A stretch of DNA of 49,235 nucleotides from Planctomycetota bacterium (GCA_029259935.1 JAJDEH010000172.1:1-49235); one strand, 5' to 3'; positions 1 to 8,467 are shown, numbered from the stretch's first letter. A program made the numbers and translations. Notes: generated by a model from the sequence alone, not told the origin.

Positions 1-1
1 G

Positions 2-325
2 GTGTTGCCCGCGATGTCGGCTTGCTTCGAAGCGGCGGCTCGCCGGACGGCCACGCAACGGGTTAGCAATACGGCACTGGCGATCCAACGATTTCGACTG
101 GCGAACCATCGCGTGCCGGCGTCGCTCGACGAATTGGTCCCGCGGTTTTTATCCCAAGTACCGATCGATCCCTATAACAACAAGCCGCTGAGTCTTGTCG
201 TGGCCGACGACCATTACGCCGTGTTCACCGTCGGCGGGGATCAAGGAACGACTTCCAGTATGACGCAAGGAAAGTATGGCCCCGATCCTTTGGAGATCGT
301 GGTGCCGCTAGATTCAACGGAATGA
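2..325 (+). CDS. C-terminal fragment of a planctomycete-type hypothetical protein
   Basis: This is the 3' end of a gene that starts before the window; the frame is open from base 2 to a TGA at 323-325. The visible part has a stretch in which an aliphatic helix is followed by a segment ending in VPIDPYNNKPL. That pattern is common in planctomycete proteins related to type II secretion pseudopilins, where it reads roughly 'AL-R-A-G-P-SLD-LVP-FL-VPIDP--GKPL'. The stop overlaps the mutY start as ATGA (322-325), so the two genes are probably translationally coupled. No function can be assigned from this piece, and the assignment to the family rests only on the short motif. Confidence 0.6.
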   Translation: MLPAMSACFEAAARRTATQRVSNTALAIQRFRLANHRVPASLDELVPRFLSQVPIDPYNNKPLSLVVADDHYAVFTVGGDQGTTSSMTQGKYGPDPLEIVVPLDSTE

Positions 326-1461
326 ACAGGATGGAACCGAACGAGGCAAGCGACGATGCGCGGCAACTCGCGCCTTTTGACGATGGCAAAGTGCGCCAGA
401 ATTTGCGCCGCCGGCTGCGGACTTGGTTTCAAGCCAATGCCCGTGATCTGCCGTGGCGAAGAACTCGCGATCCGTACCAGATCTGGGTCAGCGAGATCAT
501 GTTGCAGCAGACGCAAGTGGCGACGGTGATTCCTTATTTCGAGCGCTTCGTCGAGCGTTTTCCAAATGTTGCCGAACTGGCCAAGGCCGATCAACAAGAC
601 GTGCTGTGCTTGTGGGAAGGGCTGGGTTACTATCGCCGTGCCCGCCAACTGCATGATGCGGCTCAAGTGATCATGCAACGGCACGATGGCGTGTTTCCTT
701 TGGAAGTTGAAGCCGTGCGGGCGCTGCCCGGGATCGGGCGTTATACGGCCGGCGCGATTCTGTCGATTGCGATCGATGCTCGCGAGCCGATTTTGGAAGC
801 CAACACGATTCGTTTGTTGAGCCGGTTGTCGGCTTATCGCGAGGATCCTCGCCGCGGCGCGGGACAAAAACATTTGTGGAAGCTGGCCGAGAATCTGTTG
901 CCGCGAAAGCAATCGGGGCTCTTCAACCAGGCGCTGATGGAACTGGGCAGCGCGGTTTGTGTTCCTCGTAATCCCGACTGCCGAAGATGCCCGGCGCGCG
1001 ATGTTTGCCAAGCGAACCAAATGGGATTGGTCGAAGAGATTCCCGCGCTGGCGAAAAAGACAAACTATGAAGAGGTGCAAGAGGTGGCGGTGGTCATGCT
1101 GCGCGGCGGGAAGGTGCTGCTGCGGCAATGCGGCACGGGTGAGCGGTGGGAAGGGCTGTGGGATTTTCCCCGGTTCGAGATGCCACCTTCAACCAACGGC
1201 AATCTGGCCGAGAGTGTTTCGGGGCGCGTGCTAGAGTCGACCGGACTGACGGTCGGGACCGGGGCGGTGTGGCACAAGATTAAGTACGGCGTAACGCGGT
1301 TTCGGATTCAACTCGTTTGTTACAAGACCGCCGAGGTGTTGGGGAGGACAAAGGCCAACGGCACGCGGCTCAAATGGGTGAAGCCCCATGACCTCGTGGA
1401 GTATCCGCTGTGCGTCACCGGGCGGAAGATTAGCCGGCGGTTGTTGAGTGAGAGTCGTTGA
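322..1461 (+). CDS. mutY: A/G-specific adenine DNA glycosylase MutY
   Basis: MutY removes adenine mispaired with 8-oxoguanine or guanine in base excision repair. The 379-residue length is normal. Visible parts: the catalytic-helix motif SEIMLQQTQV with E58 (equivalent to E37 of E. coli MutY), the helix-hairpin-helix LPGIGRYTAG (135-144), the Fe-S cluster ligands C213-x6-C220-x2-C223-x5-C229, and a C-terminal NUDIX-like 8-oxoG recognition domain from about residue 250 containing WEGLWDFPRFE. The position of the usual catalytic Asp (D138 in E. coli, motif LDGNV) reads LEANT here, with Glu at 159. The ATG overlaps the upstream stop. The TGA stop at 1459-1461 lies inside a dispersed palindromic repeat (1454-1480). 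The family call is very secure. Confidence 0.97.
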   Translation: MNRMEPNEASDDARQLAPFDDGKVRQNLRRRLRTWFQANARDLPWRRTRDPYQIWVSEIMLQQTQVATVIPYFERFVERFPNVAELAKADQQDVLCLWEGLGYYRRARQLHDAAQVIMQRHDGVFPLEVEAVRALPGIGRYTAGAILSIAIDAREPILEANTIRLLSRLSAYREDPRRGAGQKHLWKLAENLLPRKQSGLFNQALMELGSAVCVPRNPDCRRCPARDVCQANQMGLVEEIPALAKKTNYEEVQEVAVVMLRGGKVLLRQCGTGERWEGLWDFPRFEMPPSTNGNLAESVSGRVLESTGLTVGTGAVWHKIKYGVTRFRIQLVCYKTAEVLGRTKANGTRLKWVKPHDLVEYPLCVTGRKISRRLLSESR

Positions 1462-1480
1462 TCGCTCCGCGATAAAAACG
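1454..1480 (+). repeat. 27-nt palindromic unit, copy 1 (overlaps mutY stop)
   Basis: Member of a 27-nt family of general form GTCGTT-[GTTCGC]-TCC-[GCGAAC]-AAAACG. This copy has GATCGC/GCGATA in the stem. The mutY TGA (1459-1461) lies inside it. It faces copy 2 at 1514-1540 across 33 nt, between two convergent genes, so the pair could act as a bidirectional transcription terminator or RNA 3'-end stabiliser (inference). Confidence 0.8.
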
Positions 1481-1513
1481 CAAAATCGTTACTAGAACGA
1501 TCCGTAATCAGAG

Positions 1514-1540
1514 CGTTTTGTTCGCGGAGCGAACCACGAC
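1514..1540 (-). repeat. 27-nt palindromic unit, copy 2
   Basis: Inverted relative to copy 1. Read on the minus strand it is GTCGTG-[GTTCGC]-TCC-[GCGAAC]-AAAACG with a perfect 6-bp stem. It begins 6 nt after the TAG stop of the minus-strand coiled-coil gene ending at 1547. Confidence 0.8.
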
Positions 1541-1546
1541 AATCGG

Positions 1547-2392
1547 CTACGCCGGTGGGCGGCCGCTTGGTACGGCCGGCTCGTCGGTGACGCGAATCGT
1601 CGCGCCGCCCGAAGCTCGTAATTCCACGTAGTAGGTCTTCCCTTTCACGGCTTGAACGTAGTTGGCTTGGCCGTGAATGGCGCGGATGCCCAGCTCTTCT
1701 TGACGGGACGAATCCTGGGCGATTTCCCAAAAGTCGTCCCAGATCTTCTTTTCAAAGCCCGACATCAGTCGGCCTTTCCCGTAGGCTTCCGGTCGCTGCC
1801 CGACTCGGTCGAGCGGCTTGCCGTTTCGTGGCCCTTCGTCGTTGCCGTAGATCTGGCGGAAGGCAAACAGTGTGGTCCCGCGCAACAGGTCGGCCTTCTC
1901 GATGTATTCATCCTTGAACTTGACCACCAAGCCGTCGACCCGAATCTCGTTGCCTTGGAGTACAAATTCCTGCGGCGTCGAAATCGGCTTTCCATTCTCA
2001 TCGATTTCCACGAATTCAACCTTGGAGAACTTATTGCCATCAGGGTATTGCCCCGTTTCCAATACCTTGATCTTGGCCAGCCGATGATCGACTTTCAGCA
2101 AGTGAATCGCGATTTCCAGGTTGTCGATTTCCTCCTGCTTTTCCGCGATGACTTCGTCTTTTTCCTCGATCACGATGTCCTTTTCACGGATCACCGAGTC
2201 CTTTTCTTCAATCGTCTTTTGTAGCTTCTTGTTGTCTTCATTCGCCTTCTTCAAATCCTGAACGGTGAGTTCGGCCTTGTTGTATTCTTGATAGCCAAAC
2301 CAGCCGCCCACGCTGATTCCGCCAACCACGGCGGTTGCTAGCACGGTACGAATGAGGCTGTTGGCCATGCTGATTGATTGGGAAAAGCCCAT
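1547..2392 (-). CDS. Membrane-anchored coiled-coil protein of unknown function
   Basis: 281 residues. An N-terminal hydrophobic segment (about residues 13-30, IRTVLATAVVGGISVGGWFG) is likely a membrane anchor. It is followed by a charged heptad-rich coiled coil (about 38-95) with repeated EEKD/REKD and EEKDEVIAEKQEE units, then a mixed alpha/beta C-terminal domain containing two Trp in KKIWDDFW. I do not recognise the family. The start at 2392 is used; an alternative ATG lies eight codons further in (MANSL). It follows trpC on the same strand after a 198-bp gap that is richer in A+T, so it may have its own promoter. It ends 6 nt before a palindromic repeat. Confidence 0.75.
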   Translation of the reverse strand: MGFSQSISMANSLIRTVLATAVVGGISVGGWFGYQEYNKAELTVQDLKKANEDNKKLQKTIEEKDSVIREKDIVIEEKDEVIAEKQEEIDNLEIAIHLLKVDHRLAKIKVLETGQYPDGNKFSKVEFVEIDENGKPISTPQEFVLQGNEIRVDGLVVKFKDEYIEKADLLRGTTLFAFRQIYGNDEGPRNGKPLDRVGQRPEAYGKGRLMSGFEKKIWDDFWEIAQDSSRQEELGIRAIHGQANYVQAVKGKTYYVELRASGGATIRVTDEPAVPSGRPPA

Positions 2393-2590
2393 AGTAAGTT
2401 GCTCCGGTGGATTCGCTCTGCGCGACGAGCCGCCTAGGTTACTTCCGTGAGTAGAAACAGGTCGCTGGTATATTCAGTATTATCGGTAAGATTTAGCCAA
2501 TCCTCCGAATTTTACAGCAAAAAAAGGTTGAGGAGGCTGCCTGGACGCTCTCAGTTAGCAGTTGTACGTAAGCTTCTGGTATATATAGTG

Positions 2591-3388
2591 TTATGGATTC
2601 CCAATTTCCCCCGCCAGCAGGTGTCTGACAGCGGCCGCGATGTCTGGAGTGGACATTAGCTGCTCGCCGACGAGTATGGCATCGACGCCCGCCTGCTCCA
2701 ACATCACTACGTCGTCGCGATTGCGGATGCCGCTTTCTCCGACCAGGAGGCATTCGTCGGGAACGCCTGCTTTCATGCGGATTGTGTGTTGGAGGTCGGT
2801 CTCAAACGTCTTTAGGTCCCGGTTATTTACTCCCACAAGGGTGGCTCCCGCTTCTAGCACGCGGGGCAAATTCGTGGGCTCGTAGAATTCAACCAGCGGA
2901 GTCATTCCCAGCTCAATCGCCTCGTTGTGTAGCTTTCGCAGGTTACAGTCGTCCAGGCATTCTGCAATCAGCAAGACGGCGTCCGCGCCGGCCACTCGAG
3001 CTTCAAGCAACTGATAAGCGTCGAGAATGAAGTCTTTTCTCAAAATCGGCAAATCCACCGAGGTTCGGATGTTGCTCAGGTATTCGAGACTGCCTTGAAA
3101 ATATTGCTCGTCGGTCAACACACTGATGCAGGTCGCGCCCGATTGTTCATAGATCCCGGCGATTCGGACTGGATCAAAGTCCTCGCGGATGATCCCCTTT
3201 GAGGGACTTGCCTTTTTGACTTCGGCGATTAATTTGATCGGCCCGTCGGCAGCCAACGCCGCAAAGAAGTCGAGTGGCGGCGGCGTATCGGCCAGGGCGC
3301 GACGCAACTGGTCCTCGGGACGTCGTTGCTTCGCCGCGGCAATCTCGGTCCGCTTGGTTGCCATGATCTTATCGAGAATGGTCGCCAA
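2591..3388 (-). CDS. trpC: Indole-3-glycerol phosphate synthase TrpC
   Basis: Converts 1-(2-carboxyphenylamino)-1-deoxyribulose 5-phosphate to indole-3-glycerol phosphate in tryptophan synthesis. The 265-residue TIM barrel carries the family signatures IAEVKKASPSKG, VLTDEQYFQGS, LRKDFILDAYQ, GVNNRDLKTF and the phosphate-binding GESGI. The catalytic Lys, Glu and Asn residues known for the family fall in these motifs. The chosen start is TTG at 3386-3388: it has a good Shine-Dalgarno (GGAG, 7 nt upstream) and gives the usual N-terminus ILDKI-ATKR, whereas the next ATG (3364) would cut this off. It lies 15 nt after the small membrane protein gene. No other trp gene is visible in the window. Confidence 0.96.
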   Translation of the reverse strand: MATILDKIMATKRTEIAAAKQRRPEDQLRRALADTPPPLDFFAALAADGPIKLIAEVKKASPSKGIIREDFDPVRIAGIYEQSGATCISVLTDEQYFQGSLEYLSNIRTSVDLPILRKDFILDAYQLLEARVAGADAVLLIAECLDDCNLRKLHNEAIELGMTPLVEFYEPTNLPRVLEAGATLVGVNNRDLKTFETDLQHTIRMKAGVPDECLLVGESGIRNRDDVVMLEQAGVDAILVGEQLMSTPDIAAAVRHLLAGEIGNP

Positions 3389-3403
3389 CTTGATACTCCG
3401 AAG

Positions 3404-3703
3404 TCATGGCTTGTCGGGCGGCTTATTCATTTTGTGTTTTGATTCCGCTTCCGGCTTTCGTTTTTGATTGGCCAGCAGTAGCGACCAAAAACCGAGAAAG
3501 CCCGCCACGCAAGCGAACACAATCAAGCCCCGCAACGGATTGACGGAAAACGTAACGTCTCCCGTCTCGGGATTGCGGCCAAAAATCAATGCGCCCAGCG
3601 ACAGTAAGCCACCCCACACACCGACCGCGATCATGACTCCTCTGAGCATGCGCCGTTGTGTTGTGGCTTCGTCAGTCATCAGGTTTCTCGCATCATCCGC
3701 CAT
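3404..3703 (-). CDS. Small two-helix membrane protein, unknown
   Basis: 99 residues with two predicted membrane segments: about 20-42 (LRGVMIAVGVWGGLLSLGAL) and about 58-78 (LRGLIVFACVAGFLGFWSLL). The C-terminus is strongly basic. I do not recognise a family. It sits 15 nt after the radical SAM gene stop and 15 nt before trpC on the same strand, so it is probably co-transcribed with both. The ATG at 3703 has no clear Shine-Dalgarno; an ATG eight codons later is possible. Confidence 0.7.
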   Translation of the reverse strand: MADDARNLMTDEATTQRRMLRGVMIAVGVWGGLLSLGALIFGRNPETGDVTFSVNPLRGLIVFACVAGFLGFWSLLLANQKRKPEAESKHKMNKPPDKP

Positions 3704-3718
3704 GAAGGATCGGGTGGA

Positions 3719-4579
3719 CTAGCCGCCGTAAAAGCCTTGGACGGACAGTCCCGTTTGCCGCCGTAGCCGATCGACCAGATCATCCACTTCTTCGTCGGTC
3801 AACGCCGTCACGAAGCTCTCGGCCGGAGTCCGCGCGACCGTGTAAACTTGAATCAGTTCCAACTGGCCTCCGTGCGCGCCAATCTCGTTGAGCCGCTCGC
3901 CGAAAGCATCTAGTTCGGCTGCCGATGGCGGTTCGCCCTGAATCCGCATGAACAGTGCTTGAATCACAATGGGCCGTTGCCGGGCCACGAGCGTGATGTT
4001 GTCAAGAATCTGCTGAAACGGAATCGACGTGCGATCGACCAGACGAAAATACTCTTCCGTGCCCGCCTCAAGCTTGGCCCATATTTGGCCGTTGTGGGCG
4101 TCGAGGATTTCCAAGCCTCGTTGCACATGCGGGCGATGAAACATGCTGGCGTTGGTGATCAACACCATCTTCACATCGTCCAGTCCATGCCGTTGCTTTA
4201 CTTCGGCGCAACGCTCGATAATCTGGTCGAAGTTTTTGTAGGTCGTCGGCTCGCCGTCTCCCGAAAAGGCGATATCGTTGAGCCGCTGAAGCGGGTCCGG
4301 CGTATGCTGAAACTTGTCGGTCGAAAACAGATCGCCACTGGCGACCAATTCCACGACGTGATCCAGTTCCTCGAGCAACTGGTCGATATCCACGAACCGC
4401 GTTTCGGATTGCGAAGTGCGATTGACTTGACAATAGACGCAGTCGAAATTGCAGACTTTGTCTGGATTTAGATTCACGCCAATCGAGATTCCGCCGCTCC
4501 GCCGGCTCAACACCGGATAGACGAACCGATTGGTGCGAAAGTTTCGCTGATGCCGGGTGTGGAGTTCGTGAATAGACAT
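3719..4579 (-). CDS. Radical SAM protein (COG0731-like)
   Basis: 286 residues. The [4Fe-4S]-SAM motif is C43-x3-C47-x2-C50 in KVCNFDCVYCQV, preceded by GISIGVNLNPD, a context typical of the bacterial COG0731 group (relatives of the wyosine enzyme TYW1). A SAM-binding GDGEPT motif follows in IAFSGDGEPTTY. The C-terminal part contains ELIQVYTVARTPAE and a predicted helical tail. Substrate is unknown for most bacterial members. It sits between ilvC and a small membrane protein gene on the same strand with short spacers, so it is probably part of the same transcript. The family call is secure; the specific reaction is not known. Confidence 0.88.
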   Translation of the reverse strand: MSIHELHTRHQRNFRTNRFVYPVLSRRSGGISIGVNLNPDKVCNFDCVYCQVNRTSQSETRFVDIDQLLEELDHVVELVASGDLFSTDKFQHTPDPLQRLNDIAFSGDGEPTTYKNFDQIIERCAEVKQRHGLDDVKMVLITNASMFHRPHVQRGLEILDAHNGQIWAKLEAGTEEYFRLVDRTSIPFQQILDNITLVARQRPIVIQALFMRIQGEPPSAAELDAFGERLNEIGAHGGQLELIQVYTVARTPAESFVTALTDEEVDDLVDRLRRQTGLSVQGFYGG

Positions 4580-4632
4580 GCTTCGAGTTGGCCGGGTTTA
4601 TCGTGCGACCGTGGATCCCGCGGCCATCGAAT

Positions 4633-5640
4633 TCAGTCTACCACCTTGGCGTCGATCCAGGACATGAGGCTACGCAGGCGGCGGCCGACCTTTTCGACTT
4701 CCAAGCCGCGGTCGAGTCGCCGCTTGGCCTTGAATGCCGGGGCTCCCGCGCGATTTTCTAGAATCCATTCACGAGCGAATTCGCCGTTTTGAATTTCCTT
4801 GAGAATCTTCTTCATTTCCGCGCGAGTATCATCGTTGATGATTCTGGGCCCGCGGGTGTAGTCACCGAATTCGGCCGTGTTCGACACGCTATACCGCATA
4901 TAGCTGAGCCCGCCCTGATAGAACAAGTCCACGATCAGTTTCAACTCATGCATACACTCGAAATAGGCCATTTCCGGCTGGTAACCGGCTTCGACAAGGG
5001 TCTCGAACGCCGCCTTGACCAATTCGCTGGCACCACCGCAGAGGACCACCTGTTCGCCAAACAGATCGGTTTCCGTCTCTTCGGCGAACGACGTTTCGAT
5101 CACGCCGCCGCGGGTTCCGCCGATGCCTTTGGCATAAGCTAGACCCAGTTTCTTGGTGTCCTCACTGGCTCCGTCGCTGACGGCAATCAGAGCCGGAACG
5201 CCACCGCTCTTTTCGAACTCACTGCGAACCAAGTGGCCGGGCCCTTTGGGAGCGACCAGCAACGCGTCGACTCCGCTGGGCGGGACGACTTGGTCGAAAT
5301 GCACATTGAAACCGTGCGAGCACATCAAGATGTTGCCGGGCGAAAGGTTGTCGCGAATGTGATCGCGGTAGAGGTCGCCTTGCACTTCATCCGGCAGCAA
5401 GATGTTGACCAGATCACCGCGTTTGGAGGCTTCGTCGATCGGCATCGGATCGAAGCCATGGCTGACGGCCAGGTCATAATTTGCTCCGCCGGGCCGCTGT
5501 CCGATCACTACGTTGCAGCCGCTATCGCGTAGGTTCTGCGCTTGGGCGTGTCCTTGGGAACCGTAGCCGAGGATCGCGATCGTCTTGTCTTTCAGCAGCG
5601 ATAGGTCGGCGTCGTTATCATAGTAAATAGTTGCGGGCAT
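4633..5640 (-). CDS. ilvC: Ketol-acid reductoisomerase IlvC (class I)
   Basis: Catalyses the NADPH-dependent isomeroreduction of acetolactate and acetohydroxybutyrate in valine, leucine and isoleucine synthesis. At 335 residues it is the short class I form. Motifs: the dinucleotide-binding GYGSQGHAQAQNL (26-38), LLPDEVQGDLY, MCSHGFNVHF, VAPKGPGHLVR, the Mg-binding ETETDLFGEQ and the C-terminal knotted domain with MRYSVSNTAEFGDY. The ATG at 5640 has a good Shine-Dalgarno (AGGA, 8 nt upstream). It follows ilvN (118-nt spacer) on the same strand. The large acetolactate synthase subunit gene is not in this window. Confidence 0.98.
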   Translation of the reverse strand: MPATIYYDNDADLSLLKDKTIAILGYGSQGHAQAQNLRDSGCNVVIGQRPGGANYDLAVSHGFDPMPIDEASKRGDLVNILLPDEVQGDLYRDHIRDNLSPGNILMCSHGFNVHFDQVVPPSGVDALLVAPKGPGHLVRSEFEKSGGVPALIAVSDGASEDTKKLGLAYAKGIGGTRGGVIETSFAEETETDLFGEQVVLCGGASELVKAAFETLVEAGYQPEMAYFECMHELKLIVDLFYQGGLSYMRYSVSNTAEFGDYTRGPRIINDDTRAEMKKILKEIQNGEFAREWILENRAGAPAFKAKRRLDRGLEVEKVGRRLRSLMSWIDAKVVD

Positions 5641-5758
5641 CGGTGTTTCCTGAACTTGGTTGGTTGGCCGATCAAAGCGGTTGCAGCTTTTACGACCAAC
5701 GGGAGCGGGTTATTAAGTTCGAGCGGCAGCTCGTATGGGTCCGAGGCACTGCCTCGCG

Positions 5759-6301
5759 TTATTCGACGAAGCGGCGGATCGAGCTATGTTGCAAGCGTGG
5801 CCCGTCGGCGCTGGCATCCGCGGCACCTCCACGGATCATGGCGATCCTGCCGGTGCGGACCAATTCGGCGATTCCATACGGCCGCATCTGATCGATAAAC
5901 GCCTCGATCTTATTTTCGTTGCCGGAGATTTCGATCATCACTTGTTCAGCGGCCACGTCGACGATCTTTCCCCGGAATATTTCCACCAACTCACGGATCT
6001 CCGACCGCTTGGGACCAGGAGGGGCGGCGACTTTCAATAGCATCAAGTCCCGTTCGACATGTTCAGTTGAACTGACGTCGACAACCTCGACCACCGTCAC
6101 GATTTTCTCAAGTTGCTTGCGAACTTGCTCCAGCACGCGCTCGTCGCCCACGACGACAAAGGTCATGCGGGACAGGTTCGGATCTTCCGTCTCGCCAACA
6201 GCGAGAGAATCAATGTTGTAGCCGCGAGACGCCAGCATTCCGGAGATGTGGGCGAGTACTCCGGGGACATTTTGCACGGTGGCGGAAAGAACGTGACGCA
6301 T
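5759..6301 (-). CDS. ilvN: Acetolactate synthase small (regulatory) subunit IlvN/IlvH
   Basis: Regulatory subunit of acetohydroxyacid synthase, which confers valine feedback control. 180 residues from the chosen ATG at 6301. The N-terminus MRHVLSATVQNVPGVLAHISGML and RGYNIDSLAVGETEDPNLSRMTFVV form the ACT domain (about 1-80). The C-terminal domain follows, with RDLMLLKV and VDVAAEQVMIEISG. The frame remains open upstream to a TTG at 6565, but homologues begin at MRHVLS, so the shorter form is used. No strong Shine-Dalgarno is seen. It is unusual in standing without the large-subunit gene upstream. ilvC lies 118 nt downstream. Confidence 0.94.
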   Translation of the reverse strand: MRHVLSATVQNVPGVLAHISGMLASRGYNIDSLAVGETEDPNLSRMTFVVVGDERVLEQVRKQLEKIVTVVEVVDVSSTEHVERDLMLLKVAAPPGPKRSEIRELVEIFRGKIVDVAAEQVMIEISGNENKIEAFIDQMRPYGIAELVRTGRIAMIRGGAADASADGPRLQHSSIRRFVE

Positions 6302-6781
6302 GGATGTTGGTGGATATTGGAAGGGAGGGAAACCAGCATAATAATCCGCGCGGGTCGGAGCCACAAGAGGCCGCCAAATGCGATGCGCCCCTAAAAAACG
6401 CGTTAGTCGCCGCCCGAGGCGTCGGTGAGGGACACATTTCCCAAGGCCGCGCGTGAACCATGTGGCGATGCCCAGGCTCAGCCCAAGACAACACGTCCCC
6501 AAAATGCAAACCGTGCACAGGACGGCCTTGTCGTAGCGACGCTGATAGATGTGGCCCGTCTCCAACTATCGGAATGACGCCTTGGCCGTACGTAAACACG
6601 AACAGCAGCGTTCGGAAACTTTTCTTACTTTCCTTGGAGAATTCGCGCTAGCTTCTTTGGCAGAAATGCAATCAATAGATGGGGAGAGTTCTTTCCACCG
6701 AAACTGAATCGCGGCGGAAGGATCGACCTTCGAGAACTCGGGCCGGGCACTTTGGGACGACGGCGGCAGACATCTTGATCC
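6302..6781. other. 480-bp gene-free region upstream of ilvN
   Basis: Lies between the ilvN start and the end of the small unknown gene at 6782, both on the minus strand. I recognise no gene, RNA or strong hairpin here. An in-frame extension of ilvN encodes a hydrophobic stretch, but it begins at a TTG without a ribosome-binding site. This is where an ilvN promoter and any leader regulation would lie. Confidence 0.4.
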
Positions 6782-7060
6782 TTAGTCCTCTTCCGTCCCG
6801 GAGAGCGGTTCTACTGGTTCATAGTCATCACAGACCTCAAACAACACGGAAACGGTTTCACCGTCTGGTAGTTTGCAATCCAACGTTCTTTTTCCCGGCG
6901 TGCATTGTTGCTTGGGACCAGAAACCTTGATTCGAAACCCCTTGCCGTCAGTGGGAATCATGAATGTGGCGTCCTTCAACTTCAGACGGGATAGCAGCGA
7001 ATCACTATCCGCAAGGATGGTCTTCAGTTGTTGATAAGAAGGATTTTTATTGGTGGTCAT
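6782..7060 (-). CDS. Small acidic protein of unknown function
   Basis: 92 residues from ATG at 7060, chosen because AAGGA lies 8 nt upstream; the longer form at 7087 lacks this. The N-terminal half is helical and polar (PSYQQLKTILADSDSLLSRLKL). The C-terminal half looks like beta strands (FMIPTDGKGFRIKV, GETVSVLFEV) and ends in an acidic tail (EPLSGTEED). It has two Cys (in QQCTPGKRTLDC) plus one in VCDDY. I do not recognise a family. It is divergent from the serine protease gene that starts at 7196; the two share a 135-bp intergenic region, so coordinated expression is possible. Confidence 0.6.
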   Translation of the reverse strand: MTTNKNPSYQQLKTILADSDSLLSRLKLKDATFMIPTDGKGFRIKVSGPKQQCTPGKRTLDCKLPDGETVSVLFEVCDDYEPVEPLSGTEED

Positions 7061-7195
7061 GAGGGGGTTCCTTTTGCAATTCCGCACGCTGCAATTATAC
7101 CGCTGAAAATGAAAAGGGGAAATTATTCAAACGGAAGCGCCTGATCGGTGGATCTTAACCATTGCTAACTTCGAACCACTCACTTGGAGAATCTC

Positions 7196-8338
7196 ATGGA
7201 TTTCAAGCAAGCTGTTAACATCGTACGTAAACACGGGATTTCAATGCTGGATGATCCCACGAGCAATGTTCGATTCGTCGCGGTCGCCAACAAAGATACG
7301 GGTCCCTTGGACCAAGCCACGGATTTCTGTGTCACCGCCTATGTGGATCAAAAAATGACGGCGGCCCAACTAAAGGCTCACGGCGTCACGGCTTTTGCAT
7401 CGTCGTTTTCTTCTACCGCGGGTGTCCAACCGGCACAGCGGGACATCGACGTTGTTGAGACCACGGGTGCGATCGAACCCATGCCCGCCCTTCGCTCCCC
7501 GATGGCTCAGCGCGGCCGCTTCGGGGGGCCGCCTCCAGCACTGAACTCGCAAAAGCGATTCCAACAATTGCGTTGCGGAATTGGCGTGACCAATCCCACG
7601 AATGAGTACCCGAATTTCCTCAGCGTCGGGACCGCCGGATTCTACATGACCGATGACGCGGGAAGTCTCTATTTGGTTTCCAACAACCACGTCATTGGGC
7701 GGTCGAACGCGGCCGCGAATGGCGAATCCGTGGTCCAGCCTGGAACACTTGACTTGACGGATAGCGAGCTAAATCTAATGCCCACGTTTAATGACTTGAT
7801 CAACGAACTGGAGATCGGCGGCGTTGTCGGCGTTGTACAGATTCGGTTTCCGGACAGCGCTGGAACCCCCAACAACACGGTGGATGCGGCGATTGCGCAG
7901 CTTTTTGATTCCGGGCGTGAATTCGACGACCTGGATCGCGTCACCTACGGCGGAACGATCCGCGGAGTCGCTCCACCTTACTCGGTCGATTCAACAACGG
8001 GTACGCTACGCCAATCATCACGAGTCTACAAAGTCGGGCGAACAACCGGCTACACCGAAGGAAATGTTGTCGGAATCGCTGGCGTTGCCAACGTGCCTTA
8101 TGACGGCGGCACGGCAAGGTTCGTCGAGCAGCTTGTCATCGCGCCGACCGACGACAATGAAGGCGATTTTAGTGACAGTGGTGACAGTGGCAGCGGCATT
8201 TTGAATGACAGGCACGAGTTGGTTGGCCTGCTGTTCGCCGGAAACGGTCTACACACATTTGCAAACCCCATTCGCGACGTAATTGATCAGATCCGCGTTG
8301 CTAGTAACATCGCGAGCTTGGAAGCTATTGAAGGGTAA
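7196..8338 (+). CDS. Trypsin-like serine protease without signal peptide
   Basis: 380 residues. The catalytic triad is visible: H165 in SNNHVIG, D230 in NTVDAAIA and S331 in GDSGSG, in the order of chymotrypsin-fold (S1) proteases. The first ~125 residues form a separate N-terminal region (helical start DFKQAVNIVRKHG, then beta-rich, then a Pro/Arg/Gly-rich linker around 95-118). No signal peptide is visible, so it may act in the cytoplasm or leave by another route. The start is ATG 7196 with GGAGA 5 nt upstream. Substrate unknown. Neighbours are a divergent small protein and a downstream glycine-zipper protein. Confidence 0.85.
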   Translation: MDFKQAVNIVRKHGISMLDDPTSNVRFVAVANKDTGPLDQATDFCVTAYVDQKMTAAQLKAHGVTAFASSFSSTAGVQPAQRDIDVVETTGAIEPMPALRSPMAQRGRFGGPPPALNSQKRFQQLRCGIGVTNPTNEYPNFLSVGTAGFYMTDDAGSLYLVSNNHVIGRSNAAANGESVVQPGTLDLTDSELNLMPTFNDLINELEIGGVVGVVQIRFPDSAGTPNNTVDAAIAQLFDSGREFDDLDRVTYGGTIRGVAPPYSVDSTTGTLRQSSRVYKVGRTTGYTEGNVVGIAGVANVPYDGGTARFVEQLVIAPTDDNEGDFSDSGDSGSGILNDRHELVGLLFAGNGLHTFANPIRDVIDQIRVASNIASLEAIEG

Positions 8339-8467
8339 AGGAAAGAAGAAGACCCTCAAGTCGCCTCCGCGTGAATGCCGATAAACGAAAATGGCGAACT
8401 GCCCTTTTGGGTCATTCTTCCCGCCAAATATCCGTGCATCGCGTCCTCATCAAAAAGAGGAGTCCTC

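Noticed and set aside
241..1128. Long open frame on the minus strand over mutY
   Set aside because: It is the shadow of mutY, which has all family motifs; the opposite protein has no recognisable features.
6302..6565. In-frame N-terminal extension of ilvN with a hydrophobic stretch (AVLCTVCILGTCCLG), as a separate small membrane protein or an extended IlvN
   Set aside because: It begins at a TTG without a ribosome-binding site, and every IlvN/IlvH homologue I know begins at the ACT domain.
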